Of a stretch of 64,000 nt of DNA, positions 51,085-60,691 are shown piece after piece. The translations under genes and the position numbers were made by a program. The notes below the pieces were generated by a model. That model worked only from the letters and a program-made list of their open reading frames with translations, did not search any database and was not told where the DNA came from. The first letter of the stretch is position 1; the number at the start of each line of letters is the position of its first letter. This stretch comes from CAIVAT01 sp964525995 (GTDB taxonomy: Bacteria; Bacteroidota; Bacteroidia; Bacteroidales; FEN-979): the NCBI GenBank assembly GCA_964525995.1, contig CAZGIM010000002.1:1-64000 (forward strand), given 5' to 3'.

Positions 51085-53607
51085 TTATTGGCCCAGTATA
51101 TTCAAATATTCCTCCAGCGAGGTGAGATCCTTGTACCTGACTTCACGGGCTTTGCTACCTTCGAAGGGGCCTACGATTCCCGCGCTTTCGAGTTGGTCAA
51201 TAATCCTTCCGGCCCGGTTATAGCCCAACTTTAGTTTTCTCTGGATCAGCGAGGTAGAACCATGCTGATGCTGAACCACAATCCGTGCTGCTTCGGAAAA
51301 GAACTCATCTTTTTCATTGGCATCGAATTCTTTAGAGGAGGAGCCGCTTTCTTCATCATAATATTCTGGTAATGCGAAGGCGTCAGGGTATCCCCGCTGT
51401 GATCCAATATATTCGGTCAGTCTGTCAATTTCAGGGGTGTCGACAAAAGCGCACTGAAGTCTGATCAGGTCGCTGCCGGTTGACAGCAGCATGTCGCCAC
51501 GGCCGATCAGTTGATCGGCGCCTGAGGAGTCGAGAATAGTACGGGAATCAATCTTTGAAATAACCCTGAAAGCAATGCGTGCAGGGAAGTTGGCTTTGAT
51601 GGTGCCCGTGATGATATTGACCGAGGGGCGTTGTGTCGCAATAATCAGATGGATCCCTGTAGCCCGCGCCAGTTGTGCAAGTCGGGTAAGCGGAGTTTCA
51701 ATTTCACGGCCAGCGGTCATAATAAGGTCTGCAAATTCATCAATGACCAAAATGATGTACGGCAAAAACTGATGTCCGTCGTTGGGATTCAGCTTCCTTG
51801 AGAGGAATTTATCATTGTATTCCTTGATATTTCTTACCTGGGCGTCGCGCAGCAGGTCGTACCGGCTGTCCATCTCGATATTGAGGGAGTTCAGGGTCCG
51901 GATCACCTTCTTGGTGTCGGTAATGATGGCCTCTTCGGAATCGGGAAGTTTTGCCAGAAAGTGCCGTTCAAGTTTAGAGTAAAGAGTTAGTTCTACTTTT
52001 TTCGGATCGATCAAAACGAGCTTGATCTGTGCCGGATGTTTCTTATACAGAAGTGAGGTGATGATGGTATTCAGCCCCACTGATTTTCCTTGTCCGGTAG
52101 CTCCTGCCATAAGGAGGTGCGGCATGCGTGAGAGGTCAGCGATAAAGGTCTCATTCGAAATGGTTTTACCCAGTACAAAAGGTAGCTCGAATGTTGAATT
52201 CTTAAATTTATCGGTGCTGAGTAATGATTTGATGGAAACGATTTCGGGATTCTGATTGGGCACTTCGATACCGATGGTGCCTTTTCCCGGTATAGGGGCG
52301 ATGATCCGGATACCCATAGCGGCAAGGCTCAGCGCGATGTCATCTTCAAGGTTTTTGATGCGCGCTATTCTGATACCGGCTTCCGGAACGATTTCGTACA
52401 AGGTGACGGCAGGACCGATGGTAGCTTTGATTTTCTGAATTCGGATATCGTAATTCGACAGTGTCTGGACGATCTTATCCTTGTTTGATTCCAGTTCTTC
52501 CTTTCGTACATTGACCGATTCGCCGCCATAGTCGCTAAGCAGGTCGAGTGTGGGGAATTTGTAATGGGCCAGATCCAGAGTCGGGTCGTAACGGGTATCA
52601 AGGGTTTGATGCAGGAGTGGGGTTTCGTCTGTTGCTTCTTCGACAGGTTTTTCTATTTGAAGTTCCACCTCGTTGCCCGCCTTTACTTCAGGATTGACTT
52701 CGGATTTAATATCAAGGTCTACCTGGGTTACATCATCAGGTTCAGTTTCGATGAACTGATTGGCGGGATAGGGCGCTTGATTTTGTTCAGGAGTGACAGG
52801 TTGTATATCGGTATCCGGTAGCGTGGAGGATGGGGCTTCGCTAACCGGGATCTCTTTTTGTTTACCGGTTCCCAGCCATCGGAACGGTACATTAAATGAC
52901 AGGATCAGGAAGCTGAGTCCTGTGAATCCGAGTAGAAGAGCCAGACCCGATGTGCCCAGGAATTCAGTGAGCCAGAGGTTCATTTGAAAACCATAGACGC
53001 CTGTCAGCAAACCGTTTCCGGGCGTCATCAGTCCGAGCGCCACGGGTATCCAGATAATTCCGAAAAAACTGTACTCGAGGGTTGCCCAAAGCGGGAAAAT
53101 CCTGACATGAAAGAACTGTTTCATCCCGGTATTCAAAAGGATGATCACGAAGAGAAAGGATGATACGCCAAACCATTTGGTAATGAACAGGTGGGCCGTA
53201 ACGGCGCCGATTTTTCCCATCCAGTTTTCCACGGGGTTCTTGTCCTCGAAAAACCTATCCAGGCTAAAGTGTTTAAAAATGGAATCGGTAAAACTGAAAT
53301 CGTTTTCCCAGGTATAGAGATAGGATGTGAAAGAAAAGAGCAGATAAAAAGCAAGGAGTAAAAAAAACAAGCCAAGGACATGAATTTGACGTTCATGCCG
53401 CGCCTGCTCATGTTCGGTCCGCACTTTTTTCTCTTTTGGCGGTTTTGGCGTTTTGGGAGGTTTTGGCGGTTTCGGTTGTCGCTCTTTTTGTTGCTTTTTA
53501 TTCCTGACTGGAGCCTCCCCGGTCACAAATGAGGCATCGGGAACAACATTTTCGGATGGTTCTTCCCTGTAAGTATTGGATCGTGGCTGGGTACCCGGAC
53601 GCGCCAT
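51085..53607 (-). CDS. ftsK: DNA translocase FtsK/SpoIIIE
   Basis: Pumps chromosome ends apart at the division septum. 840 residues: a Pro/Lys-rich N-terminal tail (KQQKERQPKPPKPPKTPKPP, about residues 38-57), four membrane helices between about 80 and 240, an acidic linker, then the motor with Walker A LLMAGATGQGKSVGL and Walker B ILVIDEFADLIM. The C-terminal gamma winged helix reads LIQRKLKLGYNRAGRIIDQLES. Full length and intact. It follows a DUF4412-like gene by 6 bp. Confidence 0.96.
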   Translation of the reverse strand: MARPGTQPRSNTYREEPSENVVPDASFVTGEAPVRNKKQQKERQPKPPKPPKTPKPPKEKKVRTEHEQARHERQIHVLGLFFLLLAFYLLFSFTSYLYTWENDFSFTDSIFKHFSLDRFFEDKNPVENWMGKIGAVTAHLFITKWFGVSSFLFVIILLNTGMKQFFHVRIFPLWATLEYSFFGIIWIPVALGLMTPGNGLLTGVYGFQMNLWLTEFLGTSGLALLLGFTGLSFLILSFNVPFRWLGTGKQKEIPVSEAPSSTLPDTDIQPVTPEQNQAPYPANQFIETEPDDVTQVDLDIKSEVNPEVKAGNEVELQIEKPVEEATDETPLLHQTLDTRYDPTLDLAHYKFPTLDLLSDYGGESVNVRKEELESNKDKIVQTLSNYDIRIQKIKATIGPAVTLYEIVPEAGIRIARIKNLEDDIALSLAAMGIRIIAPIPGKGTIGIEVPNQNPEIVSIKSLLSTDKFKNSTFELPFVLGKTISNETFIADLSRMPHLLMAGATGQGKSVGLNTIITSLLYKKHPAQIKLVLIDPKKVELTLYSKLERHFLAKLPDSEEAIITDTKKVIRTLNSLNIEMDSRYDLLRDAQVRNIKEYNDKFLSRKLNPNDGHQFLPYIILVIDEFADLIMTAGREIETPLTRLAQLARATGIHLIIATQRPSVNIITGTIKANFPARIAFRVISKIDSRTILDSSGADQLIGRGDMLLSTGSDLIRLQCAFVDTPEIDRLTEYIGSQRGYPDAFALPEYYDEESGSSSKEFDANEKDEFFSEAARIVVQHQHGSTSLIQRKLKLGYNRAGRIIDQLESAGIVGPFEGSKAREVRYKDLTSLEEYLNILGQ

Positions 53608-53613
53608 CTCAGT

Positions 53614-54294
53614 TTATTCTCCGCCTCCACCAAATTTGCTTTTCAACTCTTCCTGGGTAGTAAGAGTATAGTCTGACGGGATCTCAAAATCCTTTGCAGG
53701 AAGGTTCTTTTTCTCGATGGATGTTGCCGAAAATTTCATGCTGATCCCTTTAGCGCTGAAAAGGAATTCCAAGAGAACACCGTCGATATCTTTGTAAACA
53801 GGGCTGTCGAAGTTGGCTAACCTGGAGCCCAGGTCGGAGGTATAATAGGCTTCAAAGGTGGTTTTAACTCCATCCTCGTTGACTGTCACCAGGGCTTTTT
53901 TACAGGTATAACCTGCAATTACCTTGGTTTCGGACAAGAGTTCAACGGTTGGTTTCGGGTTATCGACCATGGCTTTTTCAATATCGGCGGTGGTTTGTTT
54001 GATCGCATATTTTTGTCCCATCATGTTGATCAATGCAACCTTGGTTTTTTCGGCGTAATCGGTGATTTCTACCGAATTGACACCGCTCATCTGCATATCG
54101 GTACGCGATTTATTGCCCTTGATGGAGAGAGTCATCAGCTTGGGGAACATGGCAAGTTGGCTTTCCGAAAATTTACTGTCGGGATAGGTGATTTTAAAGG
54201 TTATAACCCCTTCGAAAGGTTTTCCTGCAAAAGTGTCGGAATAACCCAAAATGGCTGCGAACGCCACGATGATGCTGATCAGTGCTTTTTTCAT
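53614..54294 (-). CDS. Secreted protein, DUF4412-like
   Basis: A 226-residue protein with a signal peptide (MKKALISIIVAFAAILGYSDTFAG). The mature part has beta-strand-rich repeats of a type I link to DUF4412 (GVITFKITYPDSKFSESQL; IKGNKSRTDMQMSG; KALVTVNEDGVKTTFEAYYT). It ends in GGGGE. Function is unknown. It sits directly upstream of ftsK (6 bp) and after lepB on the same strand. Confidence 0.6.
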   Translation of the reverse strand: MKKALISIIVAFAAILGYSDTFAGKPFEGVITFKITYPDSKFSESQLAMFPKLMTLSIKGNKSRTDMQMSGVNSVEITDYAEKTKVALINMMGQKYAIKQTTADIEKAMVDNPKPTVELLSETKVIAGYTCKKALVTVNEDGVKTTFEAYYTSDLGSRLANFDSPVYKDIDGVLLEFLFSAKGISMKFSATSIEKKNLPAKDFEIPSDYTLTTQEELKSKFGGGGE

Positions 54295-54336
54295 GATGTT
54301 TTATGGTGCTTTTTTGAATGTATTTGACAAAGTTAA

Positions 54337-55851
54337 TTATTTTACCAATCGCATTAATTTACTCCACCTGATTTTTCCATCGAACAGCGACTTTTTCGGC
54401 GCAAGTGAAAGCCATACAAATACTGCTTTCCCGACGACATGATCTTCGGGAACAAAACCCCAGTACCTTGAGTCGGCCGAGTTATGGCGGTTGTCGCCCA
54501 TCATCCAGTAGTAATTCATTTGAAAGGTATAATGGTCGGCCACTTTTCCGTCGATATAAATTTTATTATCCTTAACTGCCAAATCATGGCCTTCGAAAAC
54601 ATCGATAATTCTGTTATAGAAGCAGATGTTACCAGGATTAAGCGGGATGGTCACCCCCTTTTTTGGAATCCAGACAGGGCCGAAGTTATCGACATTCCAC
54701 CGATAGGTCGAATCATACGGAAAAATACTGGGATCCCATCCCTCTTTGGGAGCTATAACCGGATCGATGGAGACGATGTTGCTGTAAGCTTTTAGTTTGA
54801 TCAGGGCATCGTCCGACAGGGTCAGTTCATAAGTGTCCATGTTATTGGTGCTGACATTTTCGGTAATGTCGAGTTTTTCAAGATTTCTCTGGTTGATAGG
54901 TGTACCATCAGTTTTCACGATATATTTATACTGCCTTTTTCCCGAGTTCTTTTCTTCGGCACCATTGATGAAGACTTTTCTGTCGATGATCCGGATGGTA
55001 TCGCCGGGGATGCCGATGCACCTTTTGATGAAATTTTCGCGTTTGTCGACGGGACGGGCGATAATATCGCCGAAGTATTGTTTATTATTCCACACATTTT
55101 CGCGGCCAAATTGGCGAACGAGCTGGTAATAACTGAAATTGCTCTGAAATTTGGTTGAGAGGGTGTCGCCATCGGGGTAGTTAAAGACCACCACATCCAT
55201 ATTTTTGACATCAGCAAATCCGGGGAACCGGTAGTAGGGGAGTTTGATCCATTCAAGGTATGATTTGGTGTTCTCGGTCAGTGGCAGGGTGTGGTGTACG
55301 AAAGGGAATGCGATGGGGGTGTTGGGAACTTTAGGCCCGAAACTGAGTTTGCTGACGAAGAGGTAGTCGCCGACCAGCAATGTTTTTTCCATGGAGGAGG
55401 TCGGGATGGTATAAGCTTCGATGAGGAATATCCGGATGATACTGGCCGCAATCACTGCGAAAATGATGGCATCGACCCATTCGCGAAGGGCAGATTTCTT
55501 TACCGGGGGTATCTTGGTCGGATCGGTGTAAGGTTCTTTTGAAATAAAGGCAAGCCAGGGGAGATAAAAAAAGGGAAACAGAACCCCGACGGCCTGTTCC
55601 AGCAATCCGTACTTCTTGAAACATTTCAGCACTTCGACGATCATCAACAGGATCACAAACACGTTGATGAAGGGGACTATCAGAAAGATGTACCACCACA
55701 ACGGTTTTTTAATGATTTTAAGCCAGACATAGAAATTGTAGAGGGGTATCAGGACGATCCATCCTTTGTTGCCGGATTTTTCAAAAATACCCCAGAGTCC
55801 TGCCAGGGTCAGGATAAAGAACAGAATGGTAAGGATCAGGTAAAGGTTCAT
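54337..55851 (-). CDS. lepB: Signal peptidase I, Bacteroidetes long form
   Basis: Cleaves signal peptides after export. 504 residues: four membrane segments in the first 160 (the first block, MNLYLILTILFFILTLAG, resembles DUF5684-type N-termini), the Ser motif IPTSSMEKTLLVGDY (catalytic Ser about residue 152), the Lys motif NFIKRCIGIPGD (catalytic Lys about residue 277) and the C-terminal GDNRHNSADSRYWGFVPEDH block. The long insert between Ser and Lys is typical of Bacteroidetes. Confidence 0.94.
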   Translation of the reverse strand: MNLYLILTILFFILTLAGLWGIFEKSGNKGWIVLIPLYNFYVWLKIIKKPLWWYIFLIVPFINVFVILLMIVEVLKCFKKYGLLEQAVGVLFPFFYLPWLAFISKEPYTDPTKIPPVKKSALREWVDAIIFAVIAASIIRIFLIEAYTIPTSSMEKTLLVGDYLFVSKLSFGPKVPNTPIAFPFVHHTLPLTENTKSYLEWIKLPYYRFPGFADVKNMDVVVFNYPDGDTLSTKFQSNFSYYQLVRQFGRENVWNNKQYFGDIIARPVDKRENFIKRCIGIPGDTIRIIDRKVFINGAEEKNSGKRQYKYIVKTDGTPINQRNLEKLDITENVSTNNMDTYELTLSDDALIKLKAYSNIVSIDPVIAPKEGWDPSIFPYDSTYRWNVDNFGPVWIPKKGVTIPLNPGNICFYNRIIDVFEGHDLAVKDNKIYIDGKVADHYTFQMNYYWMMGDNRHNSADSRYWGFVPEDHVVGKAVFVWLSLAPKKSLFDGKIRWSKLMRLVK

Positions 55852-55915
55852 AGCGGCAGATCGATTTTTTCGTTAGGAGGTAATGATCAGATAAAACGCA
55901 CAATTGCTCAATTTC

Positions 55916-56650
55916 TTATAATTTGTTGAATATTTGTTCTGCGATCAGATCTTTCATCTCATAGAATCCTTTTTTCCCGATGATCCATTCCGCGGCGAGC
56001 AAGGCTCCCAGAGCAAAACCTTTACGGCTTTTGGCTGTATGAGTGATCTGGATCATATCCTCTTCCGATTCGTATTTTACGATATGAGTGCCGGGAACAT
56101 TGTCGGTCCGATATGATTTAATTCCCAGTTCTTCAGGATTTTCGACCGGATTATTTACCCATTTTTCTTTCCGTTCCACAATATTGATAATGTCGTTGGC
56201 GAGGGCGATGGCTGTTCCGCTGGGGGCATCCTGTTTATGAATATGATGGGTCTCTTCGATCGATATATCATAGCCATCAACCTGTGACATGATCCGGGCA
56301 AGGTGACGGTTCAAGTCGAAGAAGAGATTCACTCCGATGCTGAAATTGGTAGAGTAAAACAGTGTCTGATTCTGGTTTGTGCAATCCTGTCTGACTTTGT
56401 CCAGATCGTCGAGCCAGCCTGTTGTGCCCACGACGATCGGAATTCCGGCATGGAAACAGTTGTAGATATTTTCCACAATGCTGAGCGGGGTCGAAAAGTC
56501 AATGGCAACATCCGCACGGGACAGGTTCATGCCATCGGTCTCCCAATCGTCCAGGTTATCGATGATCAGTACGATTTCATGACCTCTCTTTTCTGCCAGT
56601 TTTTCTATCTCCTGACCCATTTTTCCGTATCCAAGAAGCGCTATCTTCAT
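55916..56650 (-). CDS. dapB: 4-hydroxy-tetrahydrodipicolinate reductase
   Basis: Second-last common step to diaminopimelate and lysine. 244 residues: ALLGYGKMGQEIEKLAE (NAD(P)H binding), ETHHIHKQDAPSGTAIALAN (catalytic His region) and the C-terminal ITHTAKSRKGFALGALLAAE. It is intact. It lies 64 bp from lepB on the same strand. Confidence 0.95.
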   Translation of the reverse strand: MKIALLGYGKMGQEIEKLAEKRGHEIVLIIDNLDDWETDGMNLSRADVAIDFSTPLSIVENIYNCFHAGIPIVVGTTGWLDDLDKVRQDCTNQNQTLFYSTNFSIGVNLFFDLNRHLARIMSQVDGYDISIEETHHIHKQDAPSGTAIALANDIINIVERKEKWVNNPVENPEELGIKSYRTDNVPGTHIVKYESEEDMIQITHTAKSRKGFALGALLAAEWIIGKKGFYEMKDLIAEQIFNKL

Positions 56651-56750
56651 ATTTGAATGGTTAGTTTTTGATGGTTATATGGAATACCCGTATTTGATAA
56701 TCATTTGCGGTATGAGCTTCGCCTGTCATAGATATCAGTTATTTTTAAAA

Positions 56751-57323
56751 TCAGAAATGAAGGCTAAATGTCAGTCCGCCGGTGTATTGGGAGGAAATGC
56801 CGGTCGGCATCACCTTGGGTTCAATTCTCATCGTGAGTTTGTCGCTGATATTGAAGGTATAGAGATGCGCATCGACGGTTGCATCGAGAATATTGAGTGC
56901 GTACCAAACGGCGGTTAGGAGGCAGCTTATTTCGAGGTTACGGCGGTAATATTCGCGTGCTGAAAGCAATTCATCTTTTGAGTATCGTTGAACCAGGTAG
57001 CTATAGTTCCCGTTCATATTTCCGTAAGATGATTCGATATAGGCACATTTAAAGTTGATGTATTCGTCGGCGTTGGTGTAAATGAAGTAAGTGAGTACTC
57101 CGAAGCCGGCGTAGATGATTGGAACCTTCCAATATTTTTTGTTGTAAATCTGTCCGAGGCCCGGGAGGCATGCCGACATGAGTGTTGCCTTGGTGGGAGA
57201 GTGCAGCTTTTCCTTTATGGAGTCGGGTAGTTCGGTGAATGTCGAATCTTTTTGAGCTGACAATCCGGTTGGGAAGGAGATGAAGATCACCAAAAGTACA
57301 GGAAAAGTAAGGAAGCGTTTCAT
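56751..57323 (-). CDS. DUF5683-like membrane protein with signal peptide
   Basis: A 190-residue protein with a signal peptide (LVIFISFPTGLSAQ) and two or more hydrophobic helices (VPIIYAGFGVLTYFIYT). The motif MSACLPGLGQIYNKKYWKVP is the hallmark I associate with DUF5683. Function is unknown. It starts directly after parB (no gap), so it is in the parAB operon. Confidence 0.75.
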   Translation of the reverse strand: MKRFLTFPVLLVIFISFPTGLSAQKDSTFTELPDSIKEKLHSPTKATLMSACLPGLGQIYNKKYWKVPIIYAGFGVLTYFIYTNADEYINFKCAYIESSYGNMNGNYSYLVQRYSKDELLSAREYYRRNLEISCLLTAVWYALNILDATVDAHLYTFNISDKLTMRIEPKVMPTGISSQYTGGLTFSLHF

Positions 57324-58217
57324 CTACGATTCAAGTTTGGCAATGATCCTGTCGAGATCTTCTTCCGATCTGAACCTGATGGTAATGGTGCCGGAGCCGG
57401 TTTTTTGGAGTTTTAGTTCGACTTTTGATTGAAGGGAGTTAGAGAGCGTTGACTGAGCGTGTTCGAGACGCGGGGAGAGGGCGTTTTTGGGGCGGATTTT
57501 TTTCTCGGCGCTGTTGGTCAGGTTACGTACCGATTCTTCGACCTGTCTGACCGACAATTTACCCTCAAGTATTTTTTGCAGGATTATCAATTGGGAGCGT
57601 TCATCGCCAACATTGATGAGGGCGCGGGCGTGACCCATACTGATCAGGTTATCGCGGACGGCAACCTGAATTTCGGTGGGCAGTTTAAGGAGCCGGATGT
57701 AGTTGGAGATGGTTGAACGGTCTTTACCGACCTTTTGGCTAAGGTCTTCCTGTTTTATTTTGCACTCTTCGAGCAGTCGTTGAAAGCTGATGGCCACTTC
57801 GAGCGGATTCAGGTCGGTACGTTGAATATTTTCGACCAGCGCCATTTCGAGCATCTGTTCGTCGTTTGCTAGTCTGACATAGGCGGGCACCTCCTCTAAA
57901 CCGGCCAATATGGCGGCTTTCAGTCTTCGTTCACCCGCTATAATCTGGTATTTGCCCGGGTCGATTTTTCTAAGGGTGATAGGTTGAATGATCCCGAAGG
58001 AGGCAATAGATAGCGCCAGCTCGTGCAGGTCGCTTTCGCGAAAGTGGGTTCTGGGTTGAAATGGGTTGGGTTCAATACGGGAGACCGGAATTAGTGCGGG
58101 AGAACCGGTAGCATGTTCGGCAGGAACTTCCAATGTGGAATTATCTGTGCCTGACTGATCCAGCAGTGCGCTGAGACCTCTTCCCAGGGCTTTCTTTTTT
58201 CCAAGTGAATCAGACAT
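57324..58217 (-). CDS. parB: Chromosome partitioning protein ParB
   Basis: Binds parS sites and spreads to load SMC. 297 residues: ISRIEPNPFQPRTHF, the CTPase/spreading motif AGERRLKAAILAG, ENIQRTDLNPLEVAI, and helix-turn-helix LSQKVGKDRSTISNYIRLLKL. The C-terminal dimer region is IRFRSEEDLDRIIAKLES. It overlaps parA by 8 bp. I saw no canonical parS (TGTTTCACGTGAAACA) in the window. Confidence 0.95.
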   Translation of the reverse strand: MSDSLGKKKALGRGLSALLDQSGTDNSTLEVPAEHATGSPALIPVSRIEPNPFQPRTHFRESDLHELALSIASFGIIQPITLRKIDPGKYQIIAGERRLKAAILAGLEEVPAYVRLANDEQMLEMALVENIQRTDLNPLEVAISFQRLLEECKIKQEDLSQKVGKDRSTISNYIRLLKLPTEIQVAVRDNLISMGHARALINVGDERSQLIILQKILEGKLSVRQVEESVRNLTNSAEKKIRPKNALSPRLEHAQSTLSNSLQSKVELKLQKTGSGTITIRFRSEEDLDRIIAKLES

Positions 58218-59013
58218 GAATCTCCTTTTCGGCGTTGGTCAGTTTGGTCAATTCATTTTTCTGGAGGATCTCTCTTGCCAGGTTCAGGTAGTTGATGGCT
58301 CCTGTACTGTTGATATCATGCATCATAATAGTGGCGCCGAAACTGGGTGCTTCTCCGAGTTTCGTGTTACGGGAGATGATGGTTCTGAAAACCATTTGCT
58401 GAAAGTGGGTTTTTACTTCATCGACCACCTGTTTGGCAAGGTTCAGACGGTTATCGTACATGGTAAGGAGTATGCCTTCGATATCGAGGCCCGGATTCAG
58501 CCTGGTCTGTACAATTTTTATGGTATTTAAAAGTTTGCCTAAACCTTCCAGGGCAAAATACTCGCATTGTACAGGAATTATGACTGAATCAGCGGCTGTC
58601 AGTGAGTTTATGGTGATCAGTCCGAGGGAAGGAGAGCAATCGATGATGACGAAGTCGTAGTTATCTTTGATCTGTGCAACCACTTTCCGCATCATTTTTT
58701 CCCGGTTGGGAAGGTTGATCATCTCGATTTCGGCTCCGACCAGGTCAATATGGGCCGGAAGGAGGTCAAGAAAGGGAGTGGATGTATTCAGGATAATGTT
58801 GTTCGGTTCGGCGTCATCGATTATGCATTCATAAATGCTTGTCTTGATATTTCTGGGGTCGAAACCGACTCCGGAGGTGGCATTGGCTTGTGGATCGGCA
58901 TCGATGATGAGGGTTTTATGTTCCAGAACAGCCAGGCCGGCGGCCAAGTTGATCGCCGAAGTGGTTTTTCCAACCCCGCCTTTTTGGTTGGCGATAGCAA
59001 TTACTTTACCCAT
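58210..59013 (-). CDS. parA: Chromosome partitioning ATPase ParA
   Basis: Walker-type ATPase (Soj) of chromosome segregation. 267 residues: deviant Walker A IANQKGGVGKTTSAINLAA, DADPQANATSGVG, and VIIDCSPSLGLIT (Walker B). Intact. First gene of the parA-parB-DUF5683 operon, with a likely promoter 20 bp upstream. Confidence 0.96.
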   Translation of the reverse strand: MGKVIAIANQKGGVGKTTSAINLAAGLAVLEHKTLIIDADPQANATSGVGFDPRNIKTSIYECIIDDAEPNNIILNTSTPFLDLLPAHIDLVGAEIEMINLPNREKMMRKVVAQIKDNYDFVIIDCSPSLGLITINSLTAADSVIIPVQCEYFALEGLGKLLNTIKIVQTRLNPGLDIEGILLTMYDNRLNLAKQVVDEVKTHFQQMVFRTIISRNTKLGEAPSFGATIMMHDINSTGAINYLNLAREILQKNELTKLTNAEKEIHV

Positions 59014-59032
59014 GAGAATATTTCTGCGGCTA

Positions 59033-59060
59033 CAAAATTACACCGAAAAGAGTATAACAA
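59033..59060 (-). promoter_or_regulatory. Promoter of the parAB operon
   Basis: On the minus strand TTG (59058-59060), 17 bp, TAATTTTG (59033-59040). The spacing is two short of the usual 19. Confidence 0.45.
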
Positions 59061-59123
59061 AAAGGATGTTGAAAAGTTTTAACAAGTATGTCCCCACCGA
59101 AAGGGTGAGTTAAGAAGGCAGTT

Positions 59124-59513
59124 TCAGTGCCTGTTTTCGGCTTCGTTTGAAAGATCTTCAAACTCAATGGAGGCATGGTTAATGCTGAAGTTCTCAACCT
59201 CTTTTTCCCCGGTGGTCTCCTGATCCAGTTCAGGTCGGAAAGGTGCTTTGCCGGTGCGAATGAATTCGATCACATCGCTGAGTCCACCGGTGAATTTATC
59301 AAAATCTTCTTTGTATAAAAACAGTTTATGTTTTTCATAAAAAAACTTTCCCTGCTCATTGTTGAAACGCCTCTTACTCTCCGTTATAGTAATATAATAT
59401 TCCTCTCCCACCGTCGATTTTACATCAAAAAAGTAGGTCCGTTTCCCTGCCCTTATTGCCCGGGAAAAGATTTCCCCCCTGTCACGATCCTTGTTATCAA
59501 GTTCTTCCATCAT
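59124..59513 (-). CDS. PUR-like nucleic acid-binding protein (DUF3276)
   Basis: A 129-residue protein matching the Bacteroidetes DUF3276/PUR-alpha-like group: EIFSRAIRAGKRTYFFDVKS, then YYITITESKRRF, and KHKLFLYKEDFDKF, with a C-terminal acidic tail. These proteins probably bind single-stranded nucleic acid. It lies alone between parA and the divergent nusB gene. Confidence 0.85.
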   Translation of the reverse strand: MMEELDNKDRDRGEIFSRAIRAGKRTYFFDVKSTVGEEYYITITESKRRFNNEQGKFFYEKHKLFLYKEDFDKFTGGLSDVIEFIRTGKAPFRPELDQETTGEKEVENFSINHASIEFEDLSNEAENRH

Positions 59514-59561
59514 TGAGTGGTGTTAAAGTTAAAAAGTCACAATATGTTCATTGATCGAACG

Positions 59562-59569
59562 CAAAAATA
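59562..59569 (-). promoter_or_regulatory. -7 element of the PUR-like gene
   Basis: TATTTTTG on the minus strand, about 49 bp before ATG 59513. No -33 seen. Confidence 0.4.
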
Positions 59570-59612
59570 AAAATATTATTTGAAAATAAAACTTTATTTC
59601 TTATTATTTCCG

Positions 59613-59620
59613 TAGCTTTG
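59613..59620 (+). promoter_or_regulatory. -7 element of nusB
   Basis: TAGCTTTG, 49 bp before ATG 59669. It overlaps the alternative start at 59618 and so supports the later ATG. Confidence 0.45.
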
Positions 59621-59668
59621 CGGGCCAAAAATGAGCTGTATAAATATGTTCTTTATCATATCCCGCCC

Positions 59669-60631
59669 ATGATCGGCAGACGACATTACCGTATAAAAGT
59701 CCTTCAGGCTCTGTATGCCTGGTTTCAGGGAGGTGAAGACCGGATCGATGTTGCCGAAAAAAACCTTCTGAACAGTATCGACAAGGTATATGAGTTGTAC
59801 TTTTTACAACTCTCATTCCTGTTGGAAGTGGTTCATTTTTATGGATACCGTCTGGAGGAGGCCAAGACAAAATTCTTTCCCACTCCCCAGGAAATCAATC
59901 CAAGCTATAAATTATTAGAGAATCTTCTCATTAAGCAACTTCAGGAAAATGTTGACCTTTCCCGGAATATTGCAAAGTACAAAATATCATGGACAGAAGA
60001 ACAGGAGATGGTCCGGAAGGTTTATCAAAAATTAAAAACTTCAAAGGATCACCAGGAATATTTACAGACGGAATCGCATTCCTACCGGGAAGACCAGGAG
60101 TTTTTGGATAAAATTTTCAGAAAATACATTGCCAAATCGAGCGATTTGCAATTTTACTGCGAAGAACGGAACATTTTCTGGTATGATGATTTTGATGTCG
60201 CTGCCCTGTTTGTACTGAAAACCATCAAACAACTCACCCCCGCTTTCTCATCTGCCGAAACGGTTTCAACGCTTTTCAACCGCGATCAGACGGATGATCC
60301 GGAGGAGGATCAGAAATTCATCAGGGATCTCTTCCGTAAAACGATCCTGAGCAGTGAATCGTTTACCGCGCTGATTGAGGCCCGTACCAAAAACTGGGAG
60401 ATTGACAGGATTGCCCTGACCGATATTATCCTGATCAAAATGGCACTGACGGAATTCACCTCTTTCTCACAGATTCCGGTGAAGGTAACCCTGAATGAGT
60501 ATATCGAAATATCGAAGCAGTTCAGCTCCCAGAAAAGCAAGCTTTTCATCAATGGAATACTGGATAAACTGGTGACGGATCTGACACAGGAAAAGCAGAT
60601 TATTAAAACCGGAAGGGGTCTGATGACTTAA
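59669..60631 (+). CDS. nusB: Transcription antitermination protein NusB, Bacteroidetes form
   Basis: An rRNA antitermination factor, here about 320 residues and so twice the usual length because of a long N-terminal and middle part. The C-terminal third matches NusB: RTKNWEIDRIALTDIILIKMAL then TEFTSFSQIPVKVTLNEYIE. ATG 59669 (MIGRRHYRIKVLQALYAW) is the family start. Genes downstream run in the same direction (porQ, ispH, recF). Confidence 0.9.
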   Translation: MIGRRHYRIKVLQALYAWFQGGEDRIDVAEKNLLNSIDKVYELYFLQLSFLLEVVHFYGYRLEEAKTKFFPTPQEINPSYKLLENLLIKQLQENVDLSRNIAKYKISWTEEQEMVRKVYQKLKTSKDHQEYLQTESHSYREDQEFLDKIFRKYIAKSSDLQFYCEERNIFWYDDFDVAALFVLKTIKQLTPAFSSAETVSTLFNRDQTDDPEEDQKFIRDLFRKTILSSESFTALIEARTKNWEIDRIALTDIILIKMALTEFTSFSQIPVKVTLNEYIEISKQFSSQKSKLFINGILDKLVTDLTQEKQIIKTGRGLMT

Positions 60632-60691
60632 TAGCCGGTTGACAAAATATTTTGCCCGGAATTCCGTTACACTTTAAAATAAACCGATATC

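Noticed and set aside
57324..59013. A parS site near parAB
   Set aside because: No sequence close to TGTTTCACGTGAAACA was found by eye in the window; a motif search over the full genome would be needed.
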